A stretch of DNA of 64,000 nt from Aquabacterium sp. CECT 9606 (GCF_918741295.1 NZ_CAKKNB010000004.1:545830-609829); one strand, 5' to 3'. Positions 52,169 through 63,801 are shown, counted from the first letter of the stretch. Notes: generated by a model not told the origin, from the sequence alone. Made by a program: numbers and translations.

Positions 52169-52852
52169 ATGATTCCTTTTCGCGATTTGCCTGCCGACCA
52201 CCGCACCCGCATCAAGATTTGCGGATTGACGCGAGAGGCCGATGTGGATGCAGCCGTCGATGCGGGTGTCGATGCTGTGGGCTTTGTTCTCTATGAAAAG
52301 AGCCCCCGCCACGTCACTTTGGCGCGTGCGCAGGCTTTGGCGCGCCAGTTGCCTCCCTTTGTCACGCCAGTGTTGCTGCTGGTCAATGCCAATGAATCGT
52401 TCGTGCGCGAGTCCATTGCCGCGCTGCCCCAGGCCCTGCTGCAGTTCCATGGCGACGAGTCGGCCGCGCAGTGCGAGGATTCCGGACACCCTTACATCAG
52501 GGCCGCCCGGATGGCAAGCGGTTTCAATTTGTTAGACTTCGCCCAGCGCTTTCCCAAAGCCCAGGCCATGCTGGTCGATGCCCATGTGGAAGGGTATGGG
52601 GGCGGCGGAGAGTTGTTCGACTGGTCTTGGTTGCCTTCGCAACTGCCGTGCCCCATGATCCTGTCGGCGGGCTTGAACCCCGGCAATGTGGCCAAGGGCG
52701 TGTTGAATGTGAGGCCCTGGGCCGTGGATGTGAGTTCTGGTGTGGAATCGGGCAAGGGCATCAAGGATGCCGCGCTGATGCGCCAGTTCTGTCAGGCCGT
52801 GCGGGCGGCCGATCGGCAATGTGCCGAAACCCATCAGCCCCGCGCGGATTGA
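52169..52852 (+). CDS. trpF: Phosphoribosylanthranilate isomerase
   Basis: TrpF catalyses the third step of tryptophan synthesis. The 227-residue TIM barrel has KICGLTREADVDAAVDAGV with the catalytic Cys, FHGDESAAQC, and the phosphate-binding end LSAGLNPGNVA, then DVSSGVESGKGIKD with the catalytic Asp. Separate from TrpC, as in other Burkholderiales. Confidence 0.96.
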   Translation: MIPFRDLPADHRTRIKICGLTREADVDAAVDAGVDAVGFVLYEKSPRHVTLARAQALARQLPPFVTPVLLLVNANESFVRESIAALPQALLQFHGDESAAQCEDSGHPYIRAARMASGFNLLDFAQRFPKAQAMLVDAHVEGYGGGGELFDWSWLPSQLPCPMILSAGLNPGNVAKGVLNVRPWAVDVSSGVESGKGIKDAALMRQFCQAVRAADRQCAETHQPRAD

Positions 52853-52873
52853 TTGAAGAATCTTTAGAGAGCT

Positions 52874-54121
52874 ATGCTGAATTATCAACAGCCCGACGCC
52901 AAGGGCCATTTCGGGCCCTATGGCGGCACGTTCGTCTCTGAGACGCTGATCCACGCGCTGGACGAGCTCAAAAACGCCTACGAGCATTACCGCCACGATC
53001 CGGACTTCATCGCCGAGTTCAAGCGTGAGTTGGCCGATTTCGTCGGGCGTCCCAGCCCGATTTACCACGCTGAGCGCCTCAGCCGTGAACTGGGCGGTGC
53101 GCAGATCTACCTCAAGCGGGAAGACCTCAACCACACCGGCGCCCACAAGATCAACAACACCATCGGGCAGGCTTTGCTGGCCAAGCGCATGGGCAAGCCC
53201 CGCGTGATCGCCGAGACCGGCGCCGGGCAGCATGGCGTGGCCACCGCCACCATTTGCGCGCGCTATGGCATGGAGTGCGTGGTCTACATGGGTGCGGAAG
53301 ACGTCAAGCGCCAATCGCCCAATGTCTACCGCATGCATTTGCTGGGCGCCAAGGTGGTGCCGGTTGAATCCGGCAGCCGCACCTTGAAAGACGCGCTGAA
53401 CGAGGCCATGCGCGATTGGGTGACCAATGTCGAGAACACCTTCTACATCATCGGCACGGTGGCGGGCCCTTCGCCTTACCCTGCCATGGTGCGTGATTTC
53501 CAGAGCGTGATTGGCGAAGAGTGCCTCACGCAGATGCCCACCAAGATTGGCCGCCAGCCTGATGCCGTGATTGCGTGCGTGGGTGGTGGCAGCAACGCCA
53601 TGGGCATTTTCTACCCCTACATCCAGCACGAGAACGTGCGCCTGATTGGCGTGGAGGCGGCGGGCGAGGGCTATGAGAGTGGCAAGCATTCGATGTCCCT
53701 GCAAAAAGGCGTGTCGGGCGTGCTGCACGGCAACCGCACGTACCTGCTGCAAGACGAAAACGGCCAGATCACCGAGACGCACTCCATTTCGGCCGGCCTG
53801 GATTACCCCGGCGTGGGCCCCGAGCATGCCTATCTCAAGGACATCGGCCGTGCCGAATACGTCGGCATCACCGACAAGGAAGCGCTCGAAGCCTTCCACC
53901 GCCTGTGCCGCACCGAAGGCATCATCCCGGCGCTGGAATCCAGCCACGCGGTGGCCTACGCCATGAAGCTGGCCCCCACCATGCGCCCTGACCAGCACAT
54001 CCTGGTGAACCTGTCCGGCCGAGGCGACAAGGACATCGGCACCGTGGCCGACCTGTCGGGCACCGAGTTCTATGACCGGCCTTCGCAGCGCGGCGTGACC
54101 GTGAAGGGCGCGCAGGCATGA
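52874..54121 (+). CDS. trpB: Tryptophan synthase beta chain
   Basis: TrpB joins indole and serine to tryptophan with PLP. The 415-residue protein contains [20 protein letters not shown], in which the lysine binds [19 protein letters not shown], and the GGGSNAMG phosphate cup. Its stop overlaps the trpA start by ATGA, giving translational coupling for equal subunit amounts. Confidence 0.98.
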   Translation: MLNYQQPDAKGHFGPYGGTFVSETLIHALDELKNAYEHYRHDPDFIAEFKRELADFVGRPSPIYHAERLSRELGGAQIYLKREDLNHTGAHKINNTIGQALLAKRMGKPRVIAETGAGQHGVATATICARYGMECVVYMGAEDVKRQSPNVYRMHLLGAKVVPVESGSRTLKDALNEAMRDWVTNVENTFYIIGTVAGPSPYPAMVRDFQSVIGEECLTQMPTKIGRQPDAVIACVGGGSNAMGIFYPYIQHENVRLIGVEAAGEGYESGKHSMSLQKGVSGVLHGNRTYLLQDENGQITETHSISAGLDYPGVGPEHAYLKDIGRAEYVGITDKEALEAFHRLCRTEGIIPALESSHAVAYAMKLAPTMRPDQHILVNLSGRGDKDIGTVADLSGTEFYDRPSQRGVTVKGAQA

Positions 54122-54942
54122 GCAACCGCATTGATGCCACCTTCGCCACCCTGCGCGACCAGGGACGCAAGGCCCTGATCCCTTACATCACCTGCGGTGA
54201 TCCGTTTCCTGAGTTGACGCCCGAGTTGATGTGGGCCATGGCCGATGCCGGCGCCGACGTGATCGAGCTGGGCGTGCCCTTCTCTGACCCGATGGCCGAT
54301 GGCCCGGTCATTCAGAAGGCGGCCGAGCGCGCTTTGGTCAAAGGCATTTCGCTCAAGCACGTGCTGGCCGATGTGAAGCGCTTTCGCGAGCGCAATACGA
54401 CTACGCCGGTGGTGCTGATGGGCTATGCCAACCCCATCGAAGCCTACGACCACCGTGTGGGTGAGGGTGCCTTCGTGAAGGATGCCAAGGCTGTGGGCGT
54501 CGATGGCGTCTTGGTCGTGGACTACCCGCCCGAAGAATGCGAGCAGTTCGCTGCGCGTCTGAAAGCGGTCGACCTGGCCCCCATCTTCCTGCTGGCCCCC
54601 ACCTCAACCGAAGAGCGCATGGCGCAGGTTGGCAAGGTGGCCAGTGGCTATGTGTATTACGTGTCGCTCAAGGGCGTGACCGGCGCCGGCCATCTGGACA
54701 CCGATGCGGTGGCCCGGATGGTGCCGCTGATCAAGTCCCATGTGAACACGCCTGTCGGTGTTGGCTTTGGCATCCGCGATGCCGAGACCGCCAAGGCCGT
54801 GGCCGCGGTGTCCGACGCCGTGGTGATTGGTTCGCGCATCGTGCAATTGCTGGAAACGCAATCGCCCGAGACCGTGGTGAAGGCCGCCAGTGATTTCATT
54901 TCCGAGATCCGCACGGCCCTGGATTCCTTGAAAGGAGCCTGA
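54118..54942 (+). CDS. trpA: Tryptophan synthase alpha chain
   Basis: TrpA releases indole from indole-3-glycerol phosphate for TrpB. The 274-residue TIM barrel shows [17 protein letters not shown], the catalytic Glu and Asp in [18 protein letters not shown], and [15 protein letters not shown]. Overlaps trpB by four bases. Confidence 0.98.
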   Translation: MSNRIDATFATLRDQGRKALIPYITCGDPFPELTPELMWAMADAGADVIELGVPFSDPMADGPVIQKAAERALVKGISLKHVLADVKRFRERNTTTPVVLMGYANPIEAYDHRVGEGAFVKDAKAVGVDGVLVVDYPPEECEQFAARLKAVDLAPIFLLAPTSTEERMAQVGKVASGYVYYVSLKGVTGAGHLDTDAVARMVPLIKSHVNTPVGVGFGIRDAETAKAVAAVSDAVVIGSRIVQLLETQSPETVVKAASDFISEIRTALDSLKGA

Positions 54943-54943
54943 C

Positions 54944-55819
54944 ATGAGCTGGCTTGAAAAACTGCTTCCGCCCAAGATTCAACCCACCGACCCTTCAGAG
55001 CGTCGGCAGGTGCCCGAGGGCCTGTGGGTCAAATGCCCATCGTGCGAAACGGTGCTCTACAAAAACGACCTGGAAGCCAATGTGAATGTGTGCCCCAAGT
55101 GTGGCCACCATCACCGCATTGGCGCGCGCGCCCGCCTGGACGCCTTCCTCGACGCCGAAGGGCGCTTCGAGCTGGGTCAGGAAGTGCTGCCGGTCGATGC
55201 CTTGAAGTTCAAGGACAACAAGAAGTACCCAGACCGCCTCAAGCAGGGCATGGAAGCCACGGGTGAGACCGATGCCTTGGTGGTCGTTGGCGGTTCAGTG
55301 CACAGCATTCCGGTGGTGGCCGCCTGCTTCGAGTTCGATTTCATGGGTGGCTCGATGGGCTCTGTGGTGGGCGAGCGCTTTGTGCGTGGCGTTGAGGCCG
55401 CGGTAGAGCAGAAGATGCCTTTCGTGTCCTTCACAGCCACGGGTGGCGCCCGCATGCAAGAGGGCTTGCTCAGCCTGATGCAGATGGCCAAGACCAACGC
55501 GGCCCTGACTTTGCTGGCCAAAGCCAAGCTGCCCTACATCAGCGTGCTTACCGACCCCACCATGGGCGGCGTATCGGCCAGTTTCGCCTTCATGGGCGAC
55601 ATCGTGATCGCCGAGCCCAAGGCGCTGATCGGCTTTGCCGGCCCGCGGGTCATCGAGAACACCGTGCGCGAGAAGCTGCCCGAGGGTTTCCAGCGCTCAG
55701 AATTCCTGATGCAAAAGGGCGGGGTCGACATGATCATCGACCGCCGCGAATTGCGCATGGTCATCGCCCGCTCGCTGGCCATGTTGCTGCGCCAGCCGGT
55801 CGATGCCCTGGTGGCCTGA
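54944..55819 (+). CDS. accD: Acetyl-CoA carboxylase carboxyltransferase beta subunit
   Basis: AccD forms half of the carboxyltransferase that makes malonyl-CoA for fatty-acid synthesis. The 291-residue protein has the N-terminal zinc ribbon with C31, C34, C50 and C53 and the crotonase-like core with [20 protein letters not shown] and [12 protein letters not shown]. It lies one base after trpA, and a trpFBA-accD-folC order is common in Proteobacteria. Confidence 0.97.
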   Translation: MSWLEKLLPPKIQPTDPSERRQVPEGLWVKCPSCETVLYKNDLEANVNVCPKCGHHHRIGARARLDAFLDAEGRFELGQEVLPVDALKFKDNKKYPDRLKQGMEATGETDALVVVGGSVHSIPVVAACFEFDFMGGSMGSVVGERFVRGVEAAVEQKMPFVSFTATGGARMQEGLLSLMQMAKTNAALTLLAKAKLPYISVLTDPTMGGVSASFAFMGDIVIAEPKALIGFAGPRVIENTVREKLPEGFQRSEFLMQKGGVDMIIDRRELRMVIARSLAMLLRQPVDALVA

Positions 55820-55868
55820 GGAACGCCAGCGCCTTCACTGCTGATTTTGTCGATTCATTCCACCATGC

Positions 55869-55895
55869 GGGCTGCGCTGTTTGCAGCCCGTTTCC
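55869..55895 (+). terminator. Possible terminator between accD and folC
   Basis: An exact GGGCTGC/GCAGCCC stem with a seven-base loop is followed by GTTTCCGTTTTC. The T-run is interrupted, so it may only reduce read-through into folC. Confidence 0.4.
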
Positions 55896-55920
55896 GTTTT
55901 CTGGCGCGATCTGATTGTTC

Positions 55921-57309
55921 ATGAGCACCCCTTCCGACGCCCCCAACGATACTTCACGACCCACCACGCTGGCCGAGTGGCTGTCGCATTGCGAGCGCTT
56001 GCACCCGGTCACCATTGACCTGGGGCTCGAGCGCGTGTCGCAGGTCTGGCAGCGCATGGCAGTCACCTTGGGCACACCCTGTGGGCTCGATGCGGATGAG
56101 CCAGCAGACACCACGCCCCCCGTTGTGTTCACCGTGGCCGGCACCAATGGCAAGGGTTCGACCTGCGCCATGATCGAGAACATCTTGCTGTCGGCGGGGT
56201 TCAAGGTGGGCGTCTACGGATCACCTCACTTGGTGCATTTTGAAGAGCGTTGCCGCGTGATGGGCCTGTCTGTGAAGGCCGAAGAGCTGTTGCCGCACTT
56301 TGCGGCGGTGGAGGACGCCCGGGGCGAGCTGGCGCTGACCTACTTCGAATTCACTACCCTGACCATCATGCGTTTGCTGGCCCTGGCTGGCTTGGACGCG
56401 GTGGTGTTGGAGGTGGGCTTGGGTGGCCGGCTGGACGCCGTCAATGTGGTCGACCCCGACTGCGCCATCATCACCAGCATCGACCTGGACCACATGGATT
56501 ACCTGGGCCCCGATCGCGAAGCCATTGGCCGCGAGAAGGCTGGCATTTTGCGAGCAGGTCGACCGGCCATCGTGTCCGACCCCCAGCCACCGCAAAGCGT
56601 GGTCGACCATGCCCAGGCGCTGGGTGCCGACCTGTGGCTGTTCGCCCGTGATTTCAATTACTCGGGCGATCGCCAGCAGTGGTCCTGGGCGGGGCGCCAC
56701 AAGCGTTTCAACGGCATGGCTTATCCCTCCTTGCGTGGGGTCAACCAGCTGCTGAACGCCTCGGGCGTGTTGGCCGCGCTGGACGCCGTGCGGCAACGCC
56801 TGCCCGTGTCGGCCCAGGCCGTGCGCACTGGGCTGGCCACTGTGGAATTGCCGGGGCGTTTCCAGATCATTCCGGGGCAGCCCACCTTGATCCTGGATGT
56901 GGCCCACAACCCGCATGCCGCGGCCACCCTGGCGGCCAATCTCGACCAGATGGGCTTTTCGCCCAAGACCCACGCGGTGTGGGGCGCCATGGCCGACAAG
57001 GACCTGGCCGGCATGGTCGCCAAATTGACCCAGGTGATCGATGCCTGGTATTGCTGCGAGTTGCCCACGGAGCGGGCGGCCAGTGCGGCGCAATTGGCCG
57101 ATGTCGTGCGCGCGATTTCGGGGCAAAGCAGCTCGCTGGTACGCGCCCAACCCACGGTCACAACCCATGCGGACCCGATGGCCGGCCTGCACGCGGCGTT
57201 GGCCGCGGCGGGGCCGACGGATAGAATCATCGTCTTTGGTTCATTCTTCACCGTCGGCGGCGTGTTGCACGAGGGCCTGCCCCGGCTGAACGCGCCTCAC
57301 CTCCACTGA
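55921..57309 (+). CDS. folC: Bifunctional folylpolyglutamate/dihydrofolate synthase
   Basis: FolC adds glutamates to folates and makes dihydrofolate. The 462-residue Mur-ligase-like enzyme starts at the ATG at 55921 (a TTG at 55915 is less likely). The ATP loop is AGTNGKGSTCAMIENIL, followed by FEFTTLTIMRLL and LGGRLDAVNVVDPD, the SIDLDHMDYLG metal region and the C-terminal LDVAHNPHAA. Confidence 0.96.
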   Translation: MSTPSDAPNDTSRPTTLAEWLSHCERLHPVTIDLGLERVSQVWQRMAVTLGTPCGLDADEPADTTPPVVFTVAGTNGKGSTCAMIENILLSAGFKVGVYGSPHLVHFEERCRVMGLSVKAEELLPHFAAVEDARGELALTYFEFTTLTIMRLLALAGLDAVVLEVGLGGRLDAVNVVDPDCAIITSIDLDHMDYLGPDREAIGREKAGILRAGRPAIVSDPQPPQSVVDHAQALGADLWLFARDFNYSGDRQQWSWAGRHKRFNGMAYPSLRGVNQLLNASGVLAALDAVRQRLPVSAQAVRTGLATVELPGRFQIIPGQPTLILDVAHNPHAAATLAANLDQMGFSPKTHAVWGAMADKDLAGMVAKLTQVIDAWYCCELPTERAASAAQLADVVRAISGQSSSLVRAQPTVTTHADPMAGLHAALAAAGPTDRIIVFGSFFTVGGVLHEGLPRLNAPHLH

Positions 57310-57335
57310 CTCCATAACCCGCCGACCCACCGAGC

Positions 57336-58154
57336 ATGTCGTTGCCATCGTTCCTACAGCGCCTTCGTCAGCGATCCACACCCGCCGTGGCTGACGTCTC
57401 GCCGCTGTCATCGGCCGACATCGAGGTGGCGCGCGTGCGCGCCCGCCGCCGCCTGGTCGGCATGGTGGTGCTGGTGGGTGTGGGCGTGGTCGGCCTGCCA
57501 TGGTTGTTTGAAACCCAGCCCCGGCCTTTGAGCCCCGATGTGCAGGTGGTGTCTGCCGTGCCTCGTGGTGGTGCCGCAGTGTCGTCCAGGCCGGCGCCCT
57601 CCATTGCGAGCGTGACTGTGCCGGTGACTGAGGCCCCGCCCGAATCCGCCAAGGAAGCTGCCGAAGCACCGCCCGTGGTCAGCAAACCAGCGCCAGCGCG
57701 TGCGCAGGCTTCGCAAGCCGTGGCAGCCGTCGTCAAGCCCACCCCTGCCAAAGAGGCGGTCAAGAAAGAGCCTGCCAAGCCTGTGGTGGTGGCGGAAAAC
57801 GCGGTCGCCAAGGATGCAGCACGTGCCAAATCCTTGCTGGAAGGCAAGCCGGCCGTTGCCAAGACCGCCGCAGCACCCGCAGATGCCAAGCCGGCCGCCA
57901 AGCCTGCTTCTGCCGAGGCGGCGGCCACGCGCTATGTGGTGCAAATTGGTGCTTTTTCCGACCTGCCCACGGCCCGCGAAGTGCGATTGAAGGCCGAGCG
58001 TGCTGGCGTCAAGACCTATACCCAGGAAGTGACCGTCAATGGCGGCAAGAAGATCCGCGTTCGCGTGGGCCCTTATGCCAACAAGGCTGAAGCCGACAAA
58101 GCCATGGACACCTTGCGCAAGGCCGGCATGACCAGTGCCTTGCTGACCTTGTGA
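57336..58154 (+). CDS. SPOR-domain membrane protein
   Basis: The 272-residue protein has one membrane helix (about residues 43-60, GMVVLVGVGVVGLPWLF), a long Ala/Pro/Lys-rich periplasmic linker and a C-terminal SPOR domain (RYVVQIGAFSDLPTAREV through RVRVGPYANKAEADKAM). SPOR domains bind glycan strands lacking side peptides at the division site. It is often called DedD-like in the folC-cvpA-purF context. It overlaps cvpA by four bases. Confidence 0.9.
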   Translation: MSLPSFLQRLRQRSTPAVADVSPLSSADIEVARVRARRRLVGMVVLVGVGVVGLPWLFETQPRPLSPDVQVVSAVPRGGAAVSSRPAPSIASVTVPVTEAPPESAKEAAEAPPVVSKPAPARAQASQAVAAVVKPTPAKEAVKKEPAKPVVVAENAVAKDAARAKSLLEGKPAVAKTAAAPADAKPAAKPASAEAAATRYVVQIGAFSDLPTAREVRLKAERAGVKTYTQEVTVNGGKKIRVRVGPYANKAEADKAMDTLRKAGMTSALLTL

Positions 58155-58672
58155 CCACCGTGGTGGACGGCAGCGCCTGGACCTTGGTGGATGTGGTGCT
58201 GGCCCTGGGCTTGCTCCTGTCCATCATCGTGGGGGCCTGGCGCGGGCTGGTGACCGAAGTGCTGGCCTTGCTGGGGTGGGCTGTGGCCTATTTTGCAGCC
58301 CAGTGGTATGGGCCAGAGGGCGCTCGCTTGATTCCGGTGGGCGAGCCAGGTTCTCGCTTGAACCTGATCTCGGGCATGCTGGTGGTGTTTGTGGTGGCTT
58401 GGCTGGTTTGGGCCTTGATTTCATGGGCGGTGGCCCAAATGATCAAAGCATCGGTGCTCAGCGGACCAGACCGTGTTCTGGGTGCCGGGTTTGGGTTGTT
58501 GCGTGGGGTGCTGGTGGCCTTGATCGTGTGCACGGTGGTGAGCATGACGCCAATGCGGACCTGGGAACCGTGGCAATCATCACGCGGCGTGGCGGGCTTA
58601 CAGATGTTGCTGACAGGCCTGAGGCCTGTTCTGCCCGAGCAGGTGGTCAAATTCCTGCCCGAGCAGCCTTGA
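58151..58672 (+). CDS. cvpA: CvpA family membrane protein
   Basis: The 173-residue inner-membrane protein has four hydrophobic helices and the family opening WTLVDVVLALGLLLSIIVGA, with the WRG motif that follows. The GTG start at 58151 overlaps the end of the SPOR gene. CvpA was named for colicin V production; in general it is linked to envelope homeostasis, and its neighbour purF is the usual partner. Confidence 0.93.
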   Translation: MTTVVDGSAWTLVDVVLALGLLLSIIVGAWRGLVTEVLALLGWAVAYFAAQWYGPEGARLIPVGEPGSRLNLISGMLVVFVVAWLVWALISWAVAQMIKASVLSGPDRVLGAGFGLLRGVLVALIVCTVVSMTPMRTWEPWQSSRGVAGLQMLLTGLRPVLPEQVVKFLPEQP

Positions 58673-58715
58673 ATTGAATTTGCGTTGTTGTTTGTTTTTG
58701 CGGAAGAGGTGAACC

Positions 58716-60242
58716 ATGTGCGGCATCGTCGGTGTGATTTCGAAGACGCCTGTCAATCAACTGATCTATGACGCCTTGCTGCTGCTGCAGCACCGGGGTC
58801 AAGACGCCGCCGGCATCGTGACCGCCGGGCCGGATGCACTGGGACGCAAGTTCTTCATGCACAAGGCTCGCGGCATGGTGAAAGACGTGTTCCGCACCCG
58901 CAATATGCGTGCGCTGCCCGGCACGGTTGGCCTGGGTCAGGTGCGGTACCCCACCGCCGGCAATGCCTTCAACGAAGAAGAGGCCCAGCCCTTCTACGTG
59001 AACGCGCCTTTCGGCCTGGTGCTGGTGCACAACGGCAACCTAACCAATGCGCATGGACTCAAGCGTGAGCTGTTCGACATTGACCGCCGCCACATCAACA
59101 CCGAGAGCGACTCCGAGGTGCTGCTCAATGTGTTGGCACACGAACTGGAGCGCGTGGGCGTCAAGGGCCCGCTGACGCCCGAAGCTGTCTTCACCGCCGT
59201 GCGTGCCGTGCACAAGCGTATCAAGGGCTCATACGCCGTGGTCTGCCTGATCGCCGGACATGGCCTGCTGGCTTTTCGCGATCCTTATGGCATCCGCCCC
59301 CTGTGCTATGGCGTGGCCGACCTGCCTGAAGGCCCCACGGTGATGGTCTCCAGCGAGTCCGTGGCCCTGGAAGGCACCGGCCACAAATTTGTGCGCGACG
59401 TGAAGCCTGGCGAGGCCCTGTTCATCGACTTGAATGGCCAGGTCCACGCTGAGCAGTGCGCCGAAAACCCCGTGCTCAACCCCTGCATGTTCGAGTACGT
59501 CTACCTGGCTCGTCCTGATTCGGTCATGGACGGCATCTCGGTTTACCAGGCGCGCCTGAACATGGGCGAGACGCTGGCGCAGCGCGTCATCTCGACCATG
59601 CCGCCGTCCGAGATCGACGTGGTCATCCCGATCCCCGAATCGAGCCGCCCCTCGGCGATGCAACTGGCGCAAAAGCTGGGCAAGCCCTACCGCGAAGGCT
59701 TCGTCAAGAACCGCTATGTGGGCCGCACCTTCATCATGCCGGGGCAGGGCGTGCGCAAGAAATCCGTGCGCCAGAAGCTCAATGCCATCGGCATGGAGTT
59801 CAAGGGCCGCAACGTGTTGCTGGTGGATGACTCCATCGTGCGTGGCACCACTTCACGAGAGATCGTGCAGATGGCCCGCGAGGCTGGCGCCAACAAGGTC
59901 TACCTGGCTTCGGCCGCGCCGCCAGTGCGCTACCCCAATGTCTACGGCATCGACATGCCCACCAAGGAAGAATTGGTGGCGCACAACCGCAACGTGGAAG
60001 AGATCCGCCAGATCATCGGTTGCGATGCGTTGATTTACCAGGATGTGGACGCGATGAAGAAGGTCGTGGCCAAACTGAACCCTGGCATCAAGAGCTTCGA
60101 GGCTTCGTGCTTCGATGGCGTCTACATCACGGGTGACGTCAGCGCCGAAGACTTCGCGGCCATCGAATCGCAGCGCCTGACGCAAAAGGGCGAGGACGAC
60201 GCTGACCACTCGCGCCTGGCCTTGCAGCACTCACCGGACTGA
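58716..60242 (+). CDS. purF: Amidophosphoribosyltransferase
   Basis: PurF transfers the glutamine amide to PRPP, the first step of purine synthesis. The 508-residue protein begins MCGIVGV, so Cys2 becomes the N-terminal catalytic nucleophile with no propeptide. It has the NTN glutaminase domain (RGQDAAGIV, then NGNLTN) and the phosphoribosyltransferase domain with [17 protein letters not shown]. Confidence 0.98.
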   Translation: MCGIVGVISKTPVNQLIYDALLLLQHRGQDAAGIVTAGPDALGRKFFMHKARGMVKDVFRTRNMRALPGTVGLGQVRYPTAGNAFNEEEAQPFYVNAPFGLVLVHNGNLTNAHGLKRELFDIDRRHINTESDSEVLLNVLAHELERVGVKGPLTPEAVFTAVRAVHKRIKGSYAVVCLIAGHGLLAFRDPYGIRPLCYGVADLPEGPTVMVSSESVALEGTGHKFVRDVKPGEALFIDLNGQVHAEQCAENPVLNPCMFEYVYLARPDSVMDGISVYQARLNMGETLAQRVISTMPPSEIDVVIPIPESSRPSAMQLAQKLGKPYREGFVKNRYVGRTFIMPGQGVRKKSVRQKLNAIGMEFKGRNVLLVDDSIVRGTTSREIVQMAREAGANKVYLASAAPPVRYPNVYGIDMPTKEELVAHNRNVEEIRQIIGCDALIYQDVDAMKKVVAKLNPGIKSFEASCFDGVYITGDVSAEDFAAIESQRLTQKGEDDADHSRLALQHSPD

Positions 60243-60250
60243 TCGCCACC

Positions 60251-61501
60251 ATGAGCACGCTTGATCCCAAGCCCGAGAAAAAGCGCCTGCCGCGCAAGGC
60301 GTTCGCGCCCGACGTTCGCCTGGAAACCCTCGCCGTGCGCGAGGGCCTGCCCGCCACCGAGTGGGGTGAGAACTCCGAAGGGCTGTTCCTGACCAGCAGC
60401 TTCAACCACCCGGACGCGGCCACGGCGGCAGCCCGTTTCGCCAACGAAGAAGAAGCCTTCGTCTACACGCGTTTCTCCAACCCGACCACGATGATGTTCG
60501 AGCGCCGCCTGGCCGCGCTCGAAGGCACGGAAGCCGCGATCGCCACGTCCAGCGGCATGTCGGCCATCATGCTGTTGGTGATGGGCTTGCTCAAGGCTGG
60601 CGATCATGTGGTGTGCTCGCGCAGCGTGTTCGGCTCGACCATCAAGCTGCTGCAAGGCGAGTTCGGCAAGTTCGGCGTGCAGACCACCTTCGTGTCGCAG
60701 ACTGATGTGGCCGAATGGCGCGCGGCCATCCAGCCCAACACCAAGCTGTTGTTCGCCGAAACGCCCAGCAACCCGCTGACCGAGGTTTGCGACATCGCGC
60801 AACTGGCCGAGGTGGCGCATGCCGCGGGTGCCTTGCTGGCGGTCGACAACTGCTTCTGTTCGCCCGCCCTGCAGCGCCCTGCCAAGCTGGGCGCCGACCT
60901 GATCATCCACTCCGGCACCAAGTACCTGGACGGCCAGGGCCGCGTGGTGGCCGGTGCCCTCTGCGGCAGCGAACAACTCATCGAGAACGTGTTCGTGCCC
61001 GTGATGCGCAGTGCGGGCATGAGCCTGTCGCCCTTCAATGCCTGGGTCGTGCTCAAGGGCCTGGAAACGCTGTCGATCCGGATGGCCGCGCAAAGCGCCA
61101 ATGCGCTGGCACTGGCGCGCTGGTTGGAAGCGCAACCCAGCGTCGAGCGCGTGTACTACCCCGGCTTGCCCTCGCACCCACAGCACGAACTGGCAATGAA
61201 GCAACAAGGCGGCCTGGGCGGCGCCGTGGTGAGCTTCATCACGAAAGGCGAGGGTGCCGACGCTGCGCGCCGCAATGCCTTCGCCGTGATCGACCACACC
61301 CGCATCTGTTCGATCACGTCCAACCTGGGCGACACCAAGACCACCATCACCCACCCGGCCACGACCTCGCACGGCCGCCTGAGCGAAGACCAGCGCCAGG
61401 CCGCCGGCATCACGCAGGGCATGATCCGCGTGGCCGTGGGCCTTGAACACATCGAAGACCTCAAGGCCGACCTGGCCTCGGGCCTGAACAGCATCGCTTG
61501 A
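60251..61501 (+). CDS. metZ: O-succinylhomoserine sulfhydrylase
   Basis: MetZ makes homocysteine directly from O-succinylhomoserine and sulfide, bypassing MetB and MetC. The 416-residue PLP enzyme has [28 protein letters not shown] and the PLP lysine in [13 protein letters not shown]. It is separated from purF by eight bases, an order known from Burkholderiales. MetY or MetB remain possible by sequence alone. Confidence 0.9.
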   Translation: MSTLDPKPEKKRLPRKAFAPDVRLETLAVREGLPATEWGENSEGLFLTSSFNHPDAATAAARFANEEEAFVYTRFSNPTTMMFERRLAALEGTEAAIATSSGMSAIMLLVMGLLKAGDHVVCSRSVFGSTIKLLQGEFGKFGVQTTFVSQTDVAEWRAAIQPNTKLLFAETPSNPLTEVCDIAQLAEVAHAAGALLAVDNCFCSPALQRPAKLGADLIIHSGTKYLDGQGRVVAGALCGSEQLIENVFVPVMRSAGMSLSPFNAWVVLKGLETLSIRMAAQSANALALARWLEAQPSVERVYYPGLPSHPQHELAMKQQGGLGGAVVSFITKGEGADAARRNAFAVIDHTRICSITSNLGDTKTTITHPATTSHGRLSEDQRQAAGITQGMIRVAVGLEHIEDLKADLASGLNSIA

Positions 61502-61523
61502 TACCTGCGTTTTCCACGATCCC

Positions 61524-62927
61524 ATGACCCAAGTCCGCACCCGTTTTGCCCCGTCGCCCACCGGTTTCATCCACCTGGGCAACATCCGCTCGGCCCTGTA
61601 CCCGTGGGCTTTCGCGCGCGCCTCCAAGGGCGTGTTCATCCTGCGCATCGAGGACACCGACGTCGAGCGTTCGTCGCAAGAGGCCGTCGACGTGATCCTG
61701 GAAAGCATGCAGTGGCTGGGCCTGGACATCGACGAAGGTCCGTTCTACCAAATGCAGCGCATGGACCGCTACAAGGCCGCGCTGCAGGACATGGTGGCCA
61801 AAGGCCTGGTCTACCCCTGCTACATGAGCACGACCGAGCTGGACGCGCTGCGCGAGCGCCAGATGGCCAACAAGGAAAAGCCCCGCTACGACGGCACCTG
61901 GCGCCCCGAGCCCGGCAAGACGCTGCCGCCCGTGCCCGAGGGTGTGCAACCCGTGCTGCGCTTCAAGAACCCCGTGGGTGGTTCGGTGGTGTGGGACGAC
62001 AAGGTCAAGGGCCGCATCGAGATCAGCAACGATGAGCTGGACGACCTGGTGATCGCGCGCCCTGACGGCACGCCCACCTACAACTTCTGCGTGGTGATCG
62101 ACGACCTTGACATGGCCATCACCCACGTGATCCGCGGTGACGACCATGTCAACAACACGCCGCGCCAGATCAACATCTTGCGCGCCTTGGGCCACGAGCC
62201 ACCGGTCTATGCCCACTTGCCCACAGTGCTCAACGAGCAGGGCGAGAAGATGTCCAAGCGCCATGGTGCCAAGGCCGTCACGCAGTACCGCGATGAAGGC
62301 TACCTGGCCGATGCCGTGGTGAACTACCTGGCCCGCCTGGGCTGGAGCCATGGTGACGACGAGATTTTCTCGCGCCAGCAACTGGTCGAGTGGTTCAACC
62401 TGGATCACCTGGGCAAGAGCGCCGGCCAGTTCGACGAAGCCAAGCTGCGCTGGGTGGCCCAACAACACATGAAGACGACCGCCGACGAGGTGTTGGCGCC
62501 CTTGGTGCGTGGTCAATGGGCGGCCCGCGGTGTGCAGGTGCCTGCCGCGCTGGCCTCGGGTGATTTGTTGAACCGTGCTTGCGCTCTGTTCAAGGATCGA
62601 TGCTCGACCACGGTGGAATTGGCCGACTGGTTGTCCATGTATGTGACCGATGTGCAACCGCCTGCCGAAGAACTGGTCGCCCAGCTGACTGATGCCGTCA
62701 AGCCCGCTGTGGCCGCCCTGCGCGAGCGCCTGGCCACTGTCACCTGGGACAAGGCCTCCATTGCGCTGGCCTTGAAAGAGACCCTGGCCCAGTTCAGCTT
62801 GAAGATGCCCCAACTGGCCATCCCCGTGCGGCTGCTGGTGTGTGGTCGTTCGCAAACACCATCGGTCGATGCGGTGCTGGAGTTGTTCGAGCGTGAAAAC
62901 GTGTTGAAACGTTTGCAGCTGACTTGA
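61524..62927 (+). CDS. gltX: Glutamate-tRNA ligase
   Basis: GltX charges tRNA-Glu. The 467-residue class I synthetase shows the HIGH-type motif in [17 protein letters not shown] and the KMSKS motif in [10 protein letters not shown], with the helical anticodon-binding domain at the C-terminus. It precedes the tRNA cluster containing two tRNA-Glu genes. Confidence 0.98.
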   Translation: MTQVRTRFAPSPTGFIHLGNIRSALYPWAFARASKGVFILRIEDTDVERSSQEAVDVILESMQWLGLDIDEGPFYQMQRMDRYKAALQDMVAKGLVYPCYMSTTELDALRERQMANKEKPRYDGTWRPEPGKTLPPVPEGVQPVLRFKNPVGGSVVWDDKVKGRIEISNDELDDLVIARPDGTPTYNFCVVIDDLDMAITHVIRGDDHVNNTPRQINILRALGHEPPVYAHLPTVLNEQGEKMSKRHGAKAVTQYRDEGYLADAVVNYLARLGWSHGDDEIFSRQQLVEWFNLDHLGKSAGQFDEAKLRWVAQQHMKTTADEVLAPLVRGQWAARGVQVPAALASGDLLNRACALFKDRCSTTVELADWLSMYVTDVQPPAEELVAQLTDAVKPAVAALRERLATVTWDKASIALALKETLAQFSLKMPQLAIPVRLLVCGRSQTPSVDAVLELFERENVLKRLQLT

Positions 62928-63043
62928 TAAAACGTCAAAAATCGATGTATACTTTTGGTCTTGCTTGAACGACGCTTTGTTTAGTCAAAGCAGCCGGGCA
63001 GACCAACAAAATGGTGGAATGTTGAAAAACAGAAACCGTTGAC

Positions 63044-63119
<76 letters not shown>

Positions 63120-63176
63120 AATTTGGTGTCTGGTGTGCTTTGAAAAGCGAAGTGTCGAACAGGTAGAAAAGATTTT

Positions 63177-63252
63177 GTCTCCTTCGTCTAGAGGCCTAGG
63201 ACACCACCCTTTCACGGTGGCTACAGGGGTTCGAATCCCCTAGGAGACGCCA
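63177..63252 (+). tRNA. tRNA-Glu (TTC), copy 1
   Basis: A 76-base cloverleaf GTCTCCTTCG...; anticodon TTC within CCCTTTCACGG, standard T arm GGTTCGAATCC, encoded CCA. Confidence 0.97.
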
Positions 63253-63276
63253 GTTAGTTGTCAGTTAAACCACTGC

Positions 63277-63353
63277 GGAGTGGTAGTTCAGTTGGTTAGA
63301 ATACCGGCCTGTCACGCCGGGGGTCGCGGGTTCGAGTCCCGTCCACTCCGCCA
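63277..63353 (+). tRNA. tRNA-Asp (GTC), copy 1
   Basis: A 77-base cloverleaf with acceptor GGAGTGG/CCACTCC, anticodon GTC, T arm GGTTCGAGTCC and encoded CCA. Confidence 0.97.
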
Positions 63354-63441
63354 TGTTGATTGACGAGTTGATTTTGTTGGGAACAAGTCTCGGTGCCAGT
63401 TTGTCGCCCTGCCGTGCAAGTCACCGCAAGTGAACCACGAT

Positions 63442-63517
<76 letters not shown>

Positions 63518-63579
63518 TTCAAAAGGTGGCGTCAAATGGGCGGCTTGGTTTGTTCCCGAGCGTTGAGTTATGAGGACGA

Positions 63580-63655
63580 GTCTCCTTCGTCTAGAGGCCT
63601 AGGACACCACCCTTTCACGGTGGCTACAGGGGTTCGAATCCCCTAGGAGACGCCA
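63580..63655 (+). tRNA. tRNA-Glu (TTC), copy 2
   Basis: Same sequence as copy 1; followed by the same TGTCAGTTAAACCACTGC spacer leading to tRNA-Asp. Confidence 0.97.
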
Positions 63656-63678
63656 GTTTTTGTCAGTTAAACCACTGC

Positions 63679-63755
63679 GGAGTGGTAGTTCAGTTGGTTA
63701 GAATACCGGCCTGTCACGCCGGGGGTCGCGGGTTCGAGTCCCGTCCACTCCGCCA
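63679..63755 (+). tRNA. tRNA-Asp (GTC), copy 2
   Basis: Same sequence as copy 1; last gene of the duplicated Ala-Glu-Asp trio, followed at once by a terminator. Confidence 0.97.
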
Positions 63756-63761
63756 AAATGC

Positions 63762-63793
63762 AAAGCCCTGATGCGCAAGCATCAGGGCTTTTT
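63762..63793. terminator. Rho-independent terminator after the tRNA cluster
   Basis: A 13-bp exact stem (AAAGCCCTGATGC with GCATCAGGGCTTT) and a GCAA tetraloop followed by a T-run. It can also serve the minus-strand AraC gene. Confidence 0.88.
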
Positions 63794-63801
63794 GCATTGA
63801 T